64,000 bases of DNA from Saururus chinensis. Lineage: Eukaryota; Streptophyta; Magnoliopsida; Piperales; Saururaceae. The notes beneath the pieces are model-generated. The model was not told where the DNA came from, searched no databases, and saw only the letters and a list, made by a program, of their open reading frames with translations. The stretch covers positions 6,120,501 to 6,184,500 of the forward strand of contig CP141143.1 of assembly GCA_035235625.1 (NCBI GenBank), in the 5' to 3' direction. Made by a program: the position numbers and the translations under genes. Shown here one piece after another: positions 23,101-35,249 of the stretch; position 1 is the first letter of the stretch, and each line of letters starts with the position of its first letter.

Positions 23101-26049
23101 TTGGCCGTCGCTATTGGTCGTTTTTTCGCCTAATGTGCGGCATGTTGTCATCATCATTGATCAAATACTTTCGAAGCAATGAGGTTGAAAATTGTGCTCA
23201 CTCTAGCATCTGATCACAGAGATACAGTGCCCTGTCACAAATTGGAACAAACCACAAACTTATACATCGTGTATGGCGCTGTCTGAAGATCCACTCCCCC
23301 CCCCCAGTGGTCCTTTCTCCACAGGTGCTGTTTTGATCATGCGATGCTAAATCCGCCACAACTCGATAGATAGAATACCGAAAGGGAGAACCATTCAGGC
23401 AGAGTTTCGGCCCTTTTTAGCTGATGCCCGATCATATTAATATGCTACTATTAGTGGGGAAAATTGTTCGACGTCTATATATAGTATAATATACCCAGCA
23501 ATTTGCGTTCATATAGTGGGGATAGAACAATTCTATAAGAAATGTCCACATGAGAATAGCAGACATTGCTCACATATAAGCCTTCAAGGGGATTGTATAT
23601 ATGGCTTGATAATAAACTCTAGGTCAACCGAGGGGGAAAAATTATGACCAGGATTTTTTGGGGGGTAAAATATACGTAAAGATGCCAATGGCATAATCGG
23701 CATAGGGATCAAACGCGTTTCTAGTGTCTCAATTAATCTCATGTGGCTTAGAAAATATTAAAGGCCACTCGCGGGTCCTCATTTAGTCCTTCGAAGGTCT
23801 CTTAGTCTCTTGCAAACCCATTCTTCGGTTGGGAAATTTTTTTTATCGTTTTTCGCCTTGGGCTGCAGCTTCCATTTGCTTGTCTCATGGAGAAATTTTT
23901 TTCCTGCTTACAGAGCAAACTGGATAATTAGATTATTCAGACTTCGGGAAGTCTCGGAGAAAATGTACGTGGAAATTGAGGAAGGAAAGAAGTTCAGATA
24001 CTCCACTTAAGAAGGGGTCCACACATCGAAGAATTTCAGTCCTTTAGGTGACAGGTAGAATAATCATCATGCAATTAGCAACTGAAGGCACTGCTCGACT
24101 CGTCGCCGATAATATATACGACGTAAGCCTACATAATCTGTAACCGTGACCGAGGACAGTAAATTCATCCTTGCAAAGACCCCATGCGAGGAATCCTGAA
24201 CGTACGTTTCATGCTGCATTTTTGCCCCGACTCCCTTCACTGAACACCGCAGACCATGTTTGTCCTCGCCCTTTTATGTAGTGAAAATCAATCGCAAATC
24301 ACTTCCAGCATTGATTCCAAAGATCATGAACAAGATGAGGTCATCTGGTTGATGGCTCCATTGAATGTAGCCTCTCTAGCGGCTGCCTAGTGATCAAAAG
24401 TGTGCAAACAAGCTTACATAAGCAGCCCTAAGGGACCCCCAACTTAGAGGCTCGCACCACTAGCACCACCACCTCACAGTGCCACTGGCGGCAATAGTTG
24501 GATGATCATGGAGAGGAGGAGGTGGGCTGAGCGTGACAACAGGAGTGATTGGGTACAGTGGCCTGATTTGATACAATTTCATCACCGATCACCTCATTTA
24601 GCCAGGATTCCGTACGGGCCCTACCTGACTAGCAGGGCCATCCACTGCTGTTCCCCATTGCAGGAAAAAGGCCTTTCTCTAAATCCTTGGGCATCTGCTG
24701 CCATTGCTGCACTGCAGACGGAAAGTAGGCCCGCGTGTATTCAGAGTACAGGCCACTATATGGACTCGCCAGTACAAACTATGGTACTACCCTCCGCAGG
24801 AGTGTTGCGCACTCGGCTGTTTCATGAGAAGCTCCGCACCTGCTGACTGCTGTCACTGGCATGCTTGGTGCATGCCACTCACTGGGATGAAAGTACACAC
24901 TGAGGCTAGTTCAGACACCAGGTACGTACTTTTTTCGTGGCTGTCATTGAGCAAGTGGACAACAGTAAAAGTAACTGAAGCAGAGCGCCCGTGGAAGAAA
25001 GCTGAGATGAAAATTATCTAAAAACACTGTAGCCGTGCCAGCGGCCCCGCGTCGCCGCAGTCCGCACCTGGGAGCTTAGACGATGGAATCGACGAACACC
25101 TGCACCCCCCGCCACCAACGTGGCACCCACTTAGCCTTGCGGCCTGGCTCCAGTTTTCCCTTCTTGGATTTACTCGTTACTGTACCGCCATTAATGCAAA
25201 CATGGTAAGCTTTGCCCAGTCATAGATTTTGGCGATAACCAAAAGGCGCCGATCTCTTCTTTGGCTGTAACCCCCTATGACCCAGTCTGAGCAAGCAAAT
25301 CTCAGCACAAAATGCAGGGATTTATTAGAGTCTTTGTACCAATGGAGCACGGTGTCCAATGAACAGAAGCGGAATGAAACAGAAACCACTTCAGCTTATC
25401 GTACACGGCATATTGGACAATTAGATCTGACCGTCCGGGTGTTGATTGAATTTTGAAGACCGAAGTTGAAGTTGTTTCGACAACAAGCTTGGTAGTTTTA
25501 GTGGAGCCTGCAGGCGCTAAATTGTAATTCGGTGTCTTATTCTGCAGTTAGCGGATCTTTAATCTTTCGCTTTAACCGAAAAGAGGGTTCAAGTAAAGCC
25601 GAAAGAGAAAAAAAAGTCGGAAAGAGGAGGAGCTGGGTAGTCAGGAGTGCTATTGTCCCGTGAATTGAAGGTTTTCCGCTAGGTAAAGAGCTTCGTGTTT
25701 CACGCACACTGCTCTGCTGTAGTGGTACCTGTCCGTTCATAATGAAGACAGAATAATGGAAAAGAGCAAAGATTATGAAATAGAACCGTACTTACTGCCT
25801 GTATAAGCGAACTTCATATGTAAAACTTTACTCACATTATAATTACAGTCTCAGCTCTTTACATTTCCGGCATATTAAAGAAACTAAAAAGGAAAATGAA
25901 GACCAAAGTAACTAAAGATCCAAATGGAACATTTTTTCCATCTGTTGAAGCCCGTGCAGCTACCGCGACCAAAATTTGAAGTATGAGCTTCACCGAAGGA
26001 AAACCGAAAACCCAAATAAAAAAACCACAACCGAAGGAAACAAAGCCTT
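20170..26049. other. Long intergenic region without a recognised gene
   Basis: I see no conserved domain on either strand. Two diverged direct copies of a segment of about 100 bp lie at about 20950-21050 and 22290-22390 (shared GGCCGCATATG, ATGGGACTCGG, AAGCCGTTC). Open frames such as 22577-22765 (-), 22925-23182 (+), 24502-24846 (+) and 25884-26192 (-) are short, with no family resemblance. 24400-25170 is somewhat more GC-rich and could hold an untranslated or non-coding transcript, but nothing proves it. The 3' UTR of the GLUTAMINE DUMPER gene should lie just below 26050. Confidence 0.45.
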
Positions 26050-26472
26050 TCATTGGCTCTGATTTTGGGTCTCCGGCTTCTGGACTTCTTTCTCTTGGGC
26101 CGTCTCAGTTTTCTCCGTCTCTTTGCTGTTGTCCCCAAAGGAAGAAGCCCGGCTCGTAACCGGCGTGGCCAGATACGTTGGCTTCTCTTCACCGGCCATA
26201 ATCACCACTACCTTGGCCTCCAAACTGGACGGCAACTTCAGCGACTCCCCGGGCTTCTCCTTTCCGTTCTCCGAATCCCCCTCGGCGTTTTCTCCGTTGT
26301 CCAGATACCCAGACAGCTTCCAGTAGGAGCAGGCTAGAATGAGAAGGGCGAAGGCTATGAGGCCCAACATGGCGGCCAATCCTCCGAAGAGGTACGGAAC
26401 AGGAGAATGCCAGGGGGAATGTTGCACAGTTACATTATGGGCACTTGAACTCACTTCGCTCAGAGTCCTCAT
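26050..26472 (-). CDS. GDU: GLUTAMINE DUMPER family membrane protein
   Basis: Single exon, 140 residues. A short outer N-terminus is followed by HSPWHSPVPYLFGGLAAMLG, leading into one transmembrane helix at about 27-50. A polar linker and the VVVIMAGEEKPTYLATP segment (about 88-104) follow; VIMAG is the diagnostic motif of the family. The tail is charged and rich in Glu, Lys, Thr and Gln. GDU proteins stimulate amino-acid export across the plasma membrane and bind the LOG2 ubiquitin ligase through the VIMAG region (family knowledge). The frame is open for 48 codons upstream, but the ATG at 26472 matches the family's usual start and lies a plausible distance from the TATA box at 26581-26587, so I chose it. 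No frame damage is seen. Confidence 0.93.
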   Translation of the reverse strand: MRTLSEVSSSAHNVTVQHSPWHSPVPYLFGGLAAMLGLIAFALLILACSYWKLSGYLDNGENAEGDSENGKEKPGESLKLPSSLEAKVVVIMAGEEKPTYLATPVTSRASSFGDNSKETEKTETAQEKEVQKPETQNQSQ

Positions 26473-26580
26473 CTCTCCCACCAAGAGATCCAAAGAGGAG
26501 AATATGTGATTGAGGAAAGCTGCTACGAGGAAGAAGACGTGGTTTTGAAGATGAGGAACCCAAAGCCCACTCCGCTGGGT

Positions 26581-26587
26581 ATTTATA
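26581..26587 (-). promoter_or_regulatory. TATA box of the GLUTAMINE DUMPER gene
   Basis: On the minus strand CTATAAATACC reads as a strong plant TATA box, about 110 bp before the chosen ATG at 26472. A start of transcription near 26550 would give a 5' leader of about 80 nt. The leader would contain no ATG of the longer upstream frame beyond those near the transcription start. Confidence 0.65.
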
Positions 26588-26616
26588 GAAGTAACACGAG
26601 TTTTACCAATTAACAC

Positions 26617-29600
26617 TGATTTCAGTTTTAATCACACGCTTTTGATACAACGAGACATATTTAAGTACGAAGCAACTTAGAAGCTTCGGCTTGGCCCACC
26701 CCTTGGGCCAACACGGGAAACAATCATTTAAGTCGACGACACCCCTCATCATGCAAATTTGGACCCTTAAACGAACAGATAACTCCTACAGATCTAGAGA
26801 GTTGCATCAGCCTTTTCTCTGTACATGTGGGGTACTCAATAATAGGAGTATATAAATGGCAAATCTTTCCCATTAATCTAGTTGGGAGTCTCATCAGTAA
26901 GGGGTTATGCAAGTGCAAGTTAATTACTGCATGCAGCAAAGGGAAGATCTGACATGGTGGTAATGTCGTCATTTAGGTGGAGGAGGAGTTGGAAGCTGTC
27001 GGGACAAGCTTTTCAGCTTTTGGGAGTGGACTCACTCTTGTTTGCAAGGAAATTGTTCCTTCTTTTGCCCACTAGTGGGTGGGTCATTTTTGGTTTTCAT
27101 ATGGGGCTTCTGTAACAAGTTGCGTTCTTACGCTGTCTAGTAATTTGCTTTTCAATTTGATTATTGTTTGTTTTCTGGAAACTTATCGGCAAGGAGGGGT
27201 CTATGTAGCTCTTCGTTTTCCTCTTCACCCCAATTTCACTGTAAACCCCACTAAGCTGCTTACGCATCGATTGAGTTGTGCGTGAGAGCGACCGCAATGA
27301 TTCGGGAATAGAGAAAACGCAAAGCGAAAGAAAAGAGGACACCAAATTCTTTCCTTCATTATGCTTGCTGTGACGTGATCTGGACTCACCTTTAAGCTCT
27401 CAAAATGCCCTTAATTTAACTCGATCGGAGTTTTCCCTTCATCACGCGTTCATGTGCTTTGCTGATAAAATCGGCATGGCTGTACTTTTGAGGTGCCAAG
27501 CTTTGTTTGCGGGGGAATAAAGTCCAGACCGAATAAGGGGATTAGGGGAACAATTTTATAATGCAGTTTTGGGACACGGCGCATCATTCGTTGAAGACGG
27601 AGGGAACATGCAAGTTGGGCACTGCAGTTTCAACTTGGGAGATGCAGTTTGGTGCTGCACTTGGTGCAGCTGCTTCTGATTCCCATTTATCTGGACCTTG
27701 GAAAGAACAAGTTGATTAAGATTATCAGAATGAGGGAAGCATTTTGAATGCTTCTTAGTGAGAACGCGCTCAATTTAATTAAGGAATACATGATTTGGAC
27801 CCTTAATCTATGAGACAGGGGGCACAAACGTTAGCACACATTAGTGTTAATACCACACCCGTCAATTTCAAATTACTTTCCTTACGCTATTATCAGTGGA
27901 GCATAAAATATTTCCAAAAATAAGCTACGTTTTTAGTAACGAGCAGTTCGGATTACTCGGAGGAGGGGCCCACCTCTTTGCATGCAGCCATCCAAGTTAC
28001 AGTTTACCTTCATGCACTACAGCCACCTCGGGCACCTACGTATGTACAGACTCGCAATTAATCTCTTTCTTTAAACAAGAAAATGAAAAAGGTGTCCAGA
28101 GCGGGTAGCCAATGACATCAAATTTTGTGACTTCGAGAAGTTATAATATAGTTTTAGTGCAGTTCGGGTGCTGGCTGTTAGCTAAGAAAGGAGGGCACGG
28201 TTATTGCTGGCGTAGAGTGTCTGCAATCCAACGCAAAGCCCCCACCCATAAATGGGGCCCCTTCTTGTCTGATTATGTGTTGTGGCTTCTACTTCTAGTT
28301 TGCCTCTCCTCGTTCTTCCCCCGTCTAAACTGTAGAGTTCTTAACGTGCGGCCAATTTATATGAATTTAATGCGGTTAATGCAGCTTAGCCTGTTAGCCA
28401 ACCTCAAAAGAGAAAGCAAAAAGCTAGCTAACTGCTTTTTTAGCGGTGCGTATTAATTATGATTGTTGCTATTGAACTGCCGCAACTGCGACAGCCGATC
28501 TTATCATTTATCTCGACGATACCGGCCTGGAATTGCACTTAGGTCTTCACAATCTAAACGGGATTCCCCCATGGTTCAATTATTGATCTCCTAAACCCGG
28601 GTGCTCTTGCTGTTTGTAATCTTTCAGGAAAATTATTGTACGTACGTACTTCGTACTTAAGTAGTAAGGAGAGCAGTCGACCCCTGTAGAAGATGCATGC
28701 AATAATCTTCTATCTAAAACAGAGAAAGCCATTTTATGATGCATTCCCATGATGATTAGTCATGAGTTATTTGGATAACTAGCTAGCTATAGTAATTGCT
28801 TGAAAAAGGAAGTAGTTAGCTGGGTGACAAAATCTGGTACCTATAAATATAAATGAAGGAGTCGCTGAAGTTGGTTATGGGAACTTCATCCCAACAGGGG
28901 GGGAGAGCATTCTGCATCACGTATGAAGTCATGAGCTAAACGCCAAAACCGTCGTCTGTGGGAATAGAACTTAATTGCACACAGGAACGGATTGCACGTG
29001 ACGAACCCCGTTAGGATATTACGGCCCAAGAAAAGGACAGAACCGGAAAGCGGCAGTGGGGTGTGGTTCGGCCCACTCCCTGCAGCCAGGGGGCTCAGGT
29101 GATTTCGTATGAGAACAAGGCCCGTGGGCCCGATGTCACCCACCAGTGCGTGGGACATTCGTGGGCCCTCCCACTTTTGCAGCCTGCCTGCCACACCCTC
29201 GTGGAATGTCCTGTCCGCATTACGCCCCCGTCTACTTCCACACGCCAGCATCCGCCCGTACTGATGGTGCGCACCCACGAGTGGAGCTTCCCCACACGTG
29301 CCTTATTCCCATAGGTCCGGGCACTGACCGCCACCGCGTCAGCAGCTGAACGTACACGACCAGGACGACGGGCTAGGACTCGGCCGGGAACCTGGGCTAG
29401 GCGTGAGGACTCGGGCGAGAATTTGTGGACATTGGAGTGAAGTCTTCTCAAGAGCGGATAATTGGAGGGGTGTCGTGGGATGGTTGGCCACTAAAGATGG
29501 ATTACTTAATTTAAGCAGTAATTATCAAGAGCATAACGTGATGATGAGAATCAAAACACTTTGTTAATGATGGTACAGCGGGACCCACATAGCTTATATA

Positions 29601-32061
29601 GTGGACAAAGGATTAGGAAGGACAAAACAAGGGACACCATATCCAAACACAAAAGGGATTTGATTTGATGACGATTTACTTGCACGAATATGCTCCAGGA
29701 CGATATAAACAAAGCCGGGTCTCTAGTTAATAGGGTTTTGAGGTGGCCTTCTTGCTAACACAAATGTTGTGGAGACTGACGGAAATCTGGCTTTGATCAT
29801 GCAGGAAGCTTAATTTTGGAGGCGCTCATGGTTGAAATCAGACTGTTCTGACGTACCTTGCTCGTACTAACGCTCTTCATTGATGCCTAAAATATCATCT
29901 TAAGATTTTTTGGGGGCATCTAATTAATCTATGCGTAACACATGAGCCCTTTAACTCGCATACTAGCCCTCTACGCCTGTGATGGCATAATATTAAAGTA
30001 GTTTTTTTTCCTAAATTTTATTTACAAATATGGATTAAGTCTATTGGAATCCGTCTCGAAGTTTCAAATATAGATGTGCCCTAGTCCTTTGGCTGTACAT
30101 GTTTGCCCTGTGACGCAACAATGGAAGAAATGTACGACGATATATTCCATGGGTTAGAATATGGCAGCCACATTTGGTTTTTGTTTTCATGACACGAATC
30201 AAGAGGGTCGACTTTATGCGAGCCCCATCTGTTTACCTTAAGCTTCATAAATATACTTGTTTATTAGGCTAAAAATTGACTTTATATGAAGATTGTAGTG
30301 GCCTTCGCACCAACTTGCCTGGCCCATGGAGGCTCCAAAAAGTATCAAATACGTTGTCTATTCTATTCCCTCGCTGTTCCTTATCGTAAACAGGAGCACA
30401 TCTGAATTTGTTAAGCACCTTAAGGCATTTGGGAATGGTGGATTTGGCCAAACAAGGTATTTATTACTCTTTAAGTAAAGTTAGACTTGAGCTAAACCAG
30501 TGGCGCCCCATCTGAAATAATGTTGGAATCTTCCATCACAAAGAAGGTAATCACTAAGTTGGATCTTCCAGTTGAGTGGATGTACGCATCGTCCCCTTTA
30601 ATCAATGGGGGCAGCTGGGCCTTTCTTCCATGGTAGGTAGTGATCTTGCAACCCATTACCGGGGATAACGGGTAGGTAATGAGAGGGGGAGGCCCGTGAC
30701 ATAATCCAATCAGCCAGTCAGCAAGCAACTGCCCACGGTGCAATCACATGCAGTGCGTGGTCGGGCCCGTGACACGGACCTCCAACGCTAGCATATTGTG
30801 TGGCGCCGTTCAGACGGAGGTTGAAAACCATAAGTTGGATGAAAGACCCCACTTAAATTACCTCTGAGCAGAATGGGACTTTTGTTTTACCATTTAACGA
30901 CGAAAATCCGACTCGCCGGACAATAATGAGACCACGACCCAGGACTTTAATTCAAGGAGAAGAATTAGAGATCAATCAACTTACGCATCGCTCGCATTAT
31001 GAACTGGCGCCAGAGACGCTATTTGAACGTGTCATGTATCAGCTGAACCCAATCCCAGTTCTTATCCTTTGAACCCCTATTGACACAAAAGGGCTCTTAT
31101 GCGCCGCCACTCATGGTAGTAATGTGGAAACATTATAACCCAAATAAAAATTGTATCGCACCGTGAGACTAATTGGAATAAGGAGATTTGGGAGAACTCT
31201 GATTCTCCCTCTATGGATCCGCCCGCTGGAGGAACTTTAAATTCACAAATCACACCAGCAAATCTCCTCAAAGAATGCAGGTATTCCGACACAGTTCAAG
31301 CTAGAATATCAAATATTGACAGAATCACAGGGATTTATCATTACATAATCACAGATTTTGCAACATCTGTCTCCAAAGAACCGCCATTCATGAGATTCAA
31401 TCCCGACATCATCTTTTATGGGGAAAATTCTAAGACATGAAAATGGGCTAACAAACAAGATTCAGGGCACGGATCTTATTCGAATCCTGCCCTGAACAGC
31501 CCCTACAAAATAACATTAAAATTACCGATTTTGTATTAAATCTAGCTACATAACGCATTTTCTATTATCAGTGAGGACGTTGCTTGTTAAAGGCATAACC
31601 TTTCAATTGCGTTTATCGTTAGCAAACATTCATTACCAAGGCACCAGTTTCTCTTCAGTAAACATCCTCTACCAAGGCCGCCAATCATCTGCCCCGAAAA
31701 CCTTCGTAAGAAGTCCCCTGAATTCCATTTTTTAACTCACTTGCAGCCATAGTTTTCAAACTGCTCAGGCGATCCGGGTGATTTGCTTCAAATTTGTCCA
31801 TCCAATTCGCCCGCCCAAGGCACTGGGTTATGGCCAAGTGGATACACTAAAACGTTTAGTGTTAAGTGTAATAAGCCCAGGAATCCGGTTGTACAAGGGC
31901 CCAAGGAAGCCCAAAAGCCAGCAAACCATAGGTAGATAATGGGATAGCACGAAAAGGACGCAACTGCCGCCTCCCCAGCCTGAGGAATCAGTGTCCCTAG
32001 CGCCTTCACATTTGTTTTTCACAACTTCACATGCAACTTCATGTGTCGCAGAACAACCAAC
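26617..32061. other. Intergenic region without a recognised gene
   Basis: No known domain on either strand. 28880-29450 is more GC-rich and has overlapping open frames (28886-29278 -, 29063-29314 +, 29095-29451 -) plus a CACGTG near 29293. The frames have no recognisable motif and look like chance frames. Nothing else supported. Confidence 0.4.
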
Positions 32062-32265
32062 GGAAGAGTTTTTAATGCCCTTCACTCACCATATGCCCAG
32101 TGCCAAGAACAAATGAGGACCATTGATATTTCATATCCACAACACATGTTAGCATTAGCGCTAACTTGCGCTAGCCCATGCGCCATCGATCTCAGAGATG
32201 AATGGCTCCCTGACATTCCTTACACTGGATCCTAACGAGTAGGGAGTATAGAAAATGCTCTCATT
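32062..32265. mobile_element. MITE related to 15590-15813
   Basis: Starts TTTTTAATGCCCTTCACTC and ends near 'agaaaatgctctc', an imperfect inverted repeat. The interior has 'catgttagcattagcgctaac' and 'atctcagagatgaatggctc', matching the 15590 copy ('catgttagcataag', 'atctcatggatgaagaactc'). Confidence 0.5.
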
Positions 32266-32518
32266 ACCAACAGCTCTCTGTGGGCAGGAGTTGGCAGATA
32301 AACTACAGCCACCAAATTTGATCGCTGATATGTCAACCTACCATGTTGTCTGGGCCTCCCAATAAAACTCACGCAGTATCAGCAACAACCAGAATTTAAA
32401 ATGCTCGTATCTAAAGAAAATTATATAGTTCATTTTGCGTCCTTCCTTTAATCTACACCTATCTCAACGCAGGACCCCTGCACTCATAGATGGTCACGAT
32501 CCTTTTTCTTTTCATCCC

Positions 32519-32626
32519 TTCTAAGTTTCCATATACGTAATGGTATTAATAACAGCTGTATTATACACTGATTCTAAGTTTCCATATAAGTAATGGTATT
32601 AATAACAGCTGTATTATACACTGATT
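32519..32626 (+). repeat. 53-bp tandem duplication
   Basis: The unit TTCTAAGTTTCCATATACGT and following bases, to 'tatacactga', occurs twice in direct tandem with one visible mismatch (ATACG/ATAAG). It is a recent-looking local duplication in the region downstream of the SmE gene. Confidence 0.85.
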
Positions 32627-32896
32627 CAAGTAAAGCTACTAAAATGCAGGTCCTACAGTCCAAAATTCAGATTTTAAGAACCAATTTGAGGTTGAACAAG
32701 CAAAAGGGCTAGGCATAAGAAAAAGACAGAAACAGATTAAACATAACTAGAAATAATTTGACCTCATGGATTTGCTGATCAAACTCATAATAATTCATTG
32801 GCCTTTCCATACATTCTGAACAAGCTAAAACTATTTATTAAAAAAAAACTAAAACTAATGACCACAGCCAAATACAAAATCCTCTTTAAGATGCAA

Positions 32897-35017
32897 TCAC
32901 TTACCCCTGTTGCAATATAAAACAATATCATCAACATAAACTTTAAAATAATAAAACAAGTAGAAGATGAATTCATCATATGGAAAATTAATAACAAAAA
33001 AAAGTAACTCACGTGTTCATCATCAGCGTGATGTTGTCTCCCTTCAAGAGAATTCTCCCTAAAGAAGAAAATTAGCAATCTTGTGATTAGTGAAAAATGA
33101 ACAAAGAAGCTAAGAGTAAACAAGATGAGTATCAAACATAACACACCCAATTCCTTTCGAGTATTTTTCTTGACATTGACCTCTTCCGCATCATCAAGTA
33201 CCAAATTCATGTACTCATCAAATCCCTACAAACAAATGAAGTAACAAGAACCAGATCACACGCAAGAAAAATAAACCACCTTCAATCATAAAAAAGAATC
33301 GCCTTTCTTTCAAAAGAAAGTATAAGAAAATATCACCTTTGCTAACCTCTAAACTAATCGCATAATATTCATGCAGCCTTAAAAAAAAAACAGATATAGA
33401 TGTACGGAAAACATTGTCAACTGCAATTAACCATCAATACTGTACCTATTGGTCCAAAATGCATTTTATGAAGCCTATTGTTCTTTCCAGTTGTGCAGTT
33501 CTAATGACCATGAAGAAAACTGTAGACAGCCCTGTACTGCAGTCAACTTTGTAAGGCAATTGTGGAGACGCCATTGACAATTTTTTATCACCTTTTCAGA
33601 AGACAACTGCTATGTACCATGAAGTAATCTAGACACCTAAGGCATTTTGTGTGACAATATGTCCTGCTAGTCCGAAACCGCAAATCTAATACCATAAATT
33701 CACTAATTCATTTAGCATGTATGTCAAGCCACAAATATAGCCTTCAACAAATATGCTGTGTCACAAGATCCAATAACTATCAGGATGCTACTAAGCATGC
33801 TACATTTCCGGTTGAGACCTTCTACAACATAGAATATCCTCAGTTTCCAGTTAGAGCTGGTCATAGCAATTAAAATATTAATCGGGGAGAGCTTAAGATG
33901 TCACTCTGGCGTTAATAGTTCCAAAATGTGGTACTTCCAGAAAACAACTGCTTGCAGCACCTCCAAAAACTAACTTTTTTCCCGGAAAATTATAAACTCA
34001 AGCTACAAGCTGACAAATATTTAAATTAACGCCACATAAGGAAAACCAAACTGAAAAATGCAGCCGAATATTTCATGGAATCGACAGAATTAAACTAATA
34101 AGGATCTGCTAGAACAAGTAAAACTTATAATTTCTTTTTCCTCGGACAGAGTAATGTTATAAAGCCCAGCATCTGAACCACTAAGTGGGTTTTTCCAACA
34201 TTTCATCCACCAGAAAAGATGATATACTACTGAATTTTTGGGACTGGATACGTATCCTCTGTTCCACTAAATAATGGTATTTCCAAAGAGCTTAACCAAT
34301 AATGAATTGAAGTAATTATTTGGCCAACAATTCACCTCGTTTTTTAAAACCATAGCAAATGCCTGTTTCCGCCACTTCTCAAATTGAAGGGAGGAGTTAT
34401 AATTTTCTGGCGCAACGGTTTCATCCTCTACAATGAACCAACACTCTTATTTTATAAATGTGAACCGGACATCTTATGCATCTACTGTCGAACAGCGATA
34501 ACATTTCATCATCTCAACCACTACGTATTTGTGTTAATGCAAGGGAAAAAAACCAGGCGTAACAGCTACTACTGTGGTAAACGAGCCACATAAACCAAAA
34601 TTTGCGCAGATAAAGCATAATGTAACCTACAATAATGCGGCCTTCAATCCTCAAATCCTTCTGCTCAAAAAGCCAAATCTGGATGCGAGCCTTCTGGAAA
34701 AAACAAAGCACTCACGTAAGCCAAAAAAAGAAAATATCCGGAAACTATTATACTAAACACTCAGTAAGAGGAAAGTGATATGCAACTTTTGCTACTGAGA
34801 TGATGTACAACTTACGCTCTGAAGGAAGCGAAATATCAGGTTCTGCCAAAAAAAATAATTAAACTGGTTAAGATGAAAGAAAACAAAACAAAATAAAATT
34901 GAGGAATAAGCGGACAAAAAGAAGAAAAATACAGAACACGGATAGATGGCGTTTAGAAGGTGAGAGACAACTGACGATGGGCTGAGTCATGATCCTTTGA
35001 ACTTTGGTGGTCGCCAT
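32897..35017 (-). CDS. SNRPE: Small nuclear ribonucleoprotein E (SmE), core spliceosome
   Basis: Six exons on the minus strand: 34976-35017, 34816-34842, 34631-34693, 33147-33225, 33013-33058 and 32897-32906, together 267 nt, 88 residues, the usual length of plant SmE. The protein starts [14 protein letters not shown], then [44 protein letters not shown] and [17 protein letters not shown]. It spans the Sm1 motif (first part of the fold) and the Sm2 motif with KGDN. All donors are GT (GTCAGT, GTAAGT, GTAGGT, GTGTGT, GTGAGT) and all acceptors are AG. SmE forms the heptameric Sm ring on U1, U2, U4, U5 and the minor U11, U12 and U4atac snRNAs in the nucleus. The last exon supplies only 10 coding nt (completing Thr, then Gly-Lys-stop); without that splice the frame would end at MMNT. 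The frame is intact, so this is a functional-looking copy. Confidence 0.95.
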
Positions 35018-35081
35018 GGCCGCAGATCCTCTGTGTCACAGTAGCTCCCCGCTTGACAGATGAGTTTAAACCCTCGAACTA

Positions 35082-35089
35082 AAACCCTA
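35082..35089 (+). promoter_or_regulatory. Telo-box upstream of SmE
   Basis: AAACCCTA, the plant telo-box, lies 65 bp upstream of the SmE ATG. Telo-boxes together with TGGGCC elements are typical of promoters or leaders of translation and RNA-processing genes (established knowledge). Its activity here is inferred. Confidence 0.45.
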
Positions 35090-35242
35090 GTGCTTCTCAC
35101 TTCAGACCGCCTTCGGCCTCAAGGGCTCCTGACTCTCGGTATTGGGGATTTTAGGGACCCTGATTCCCGAAATAGGAGTATTTGCAGGTGAGAACACACC
35201 GGTGTTGCTAAACCGCGGTGCGTTCTGTAGACCGTTTCACTG

Positions 35243-35248
35243 TGGGCC
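35243..35248. promoter_or_regulatory. Site II-type element (TGGGCC) upstream of SmE
   Basis: TGGGCC within GTGGGCCCG, about 225 bp upstream of the SmE start. TGGGCC/T elements bind TCP factors and are often paired with telo-boxes in housekeeping promoters. Confidence 0.35.
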
Positions 35249-35249
35249 C

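Noticed and set aside
26473-26616. 48-codon N-terminal extension of the GLUTAMINE DUMPER frame
   Set aside because: The family starts near the ATG at 26472, and the TATA box at 26581-26587 would place the upstream start before or at the transcription start.
28886-29451. Minus-strand frames of 118 and 130 codons
   Set aside because: Overlapping frames in a GC-richer stretch, no domain, and no splice or promoter context that would favour one of them.
32785-33210. 141-codon minus-strand frame over SmE exons
   Set aside because: Only its first 22 residues are SmE exon 4. The remainder is intron and out-of-frame sequence, and correct splicing gives the conserved 88-residue protein.
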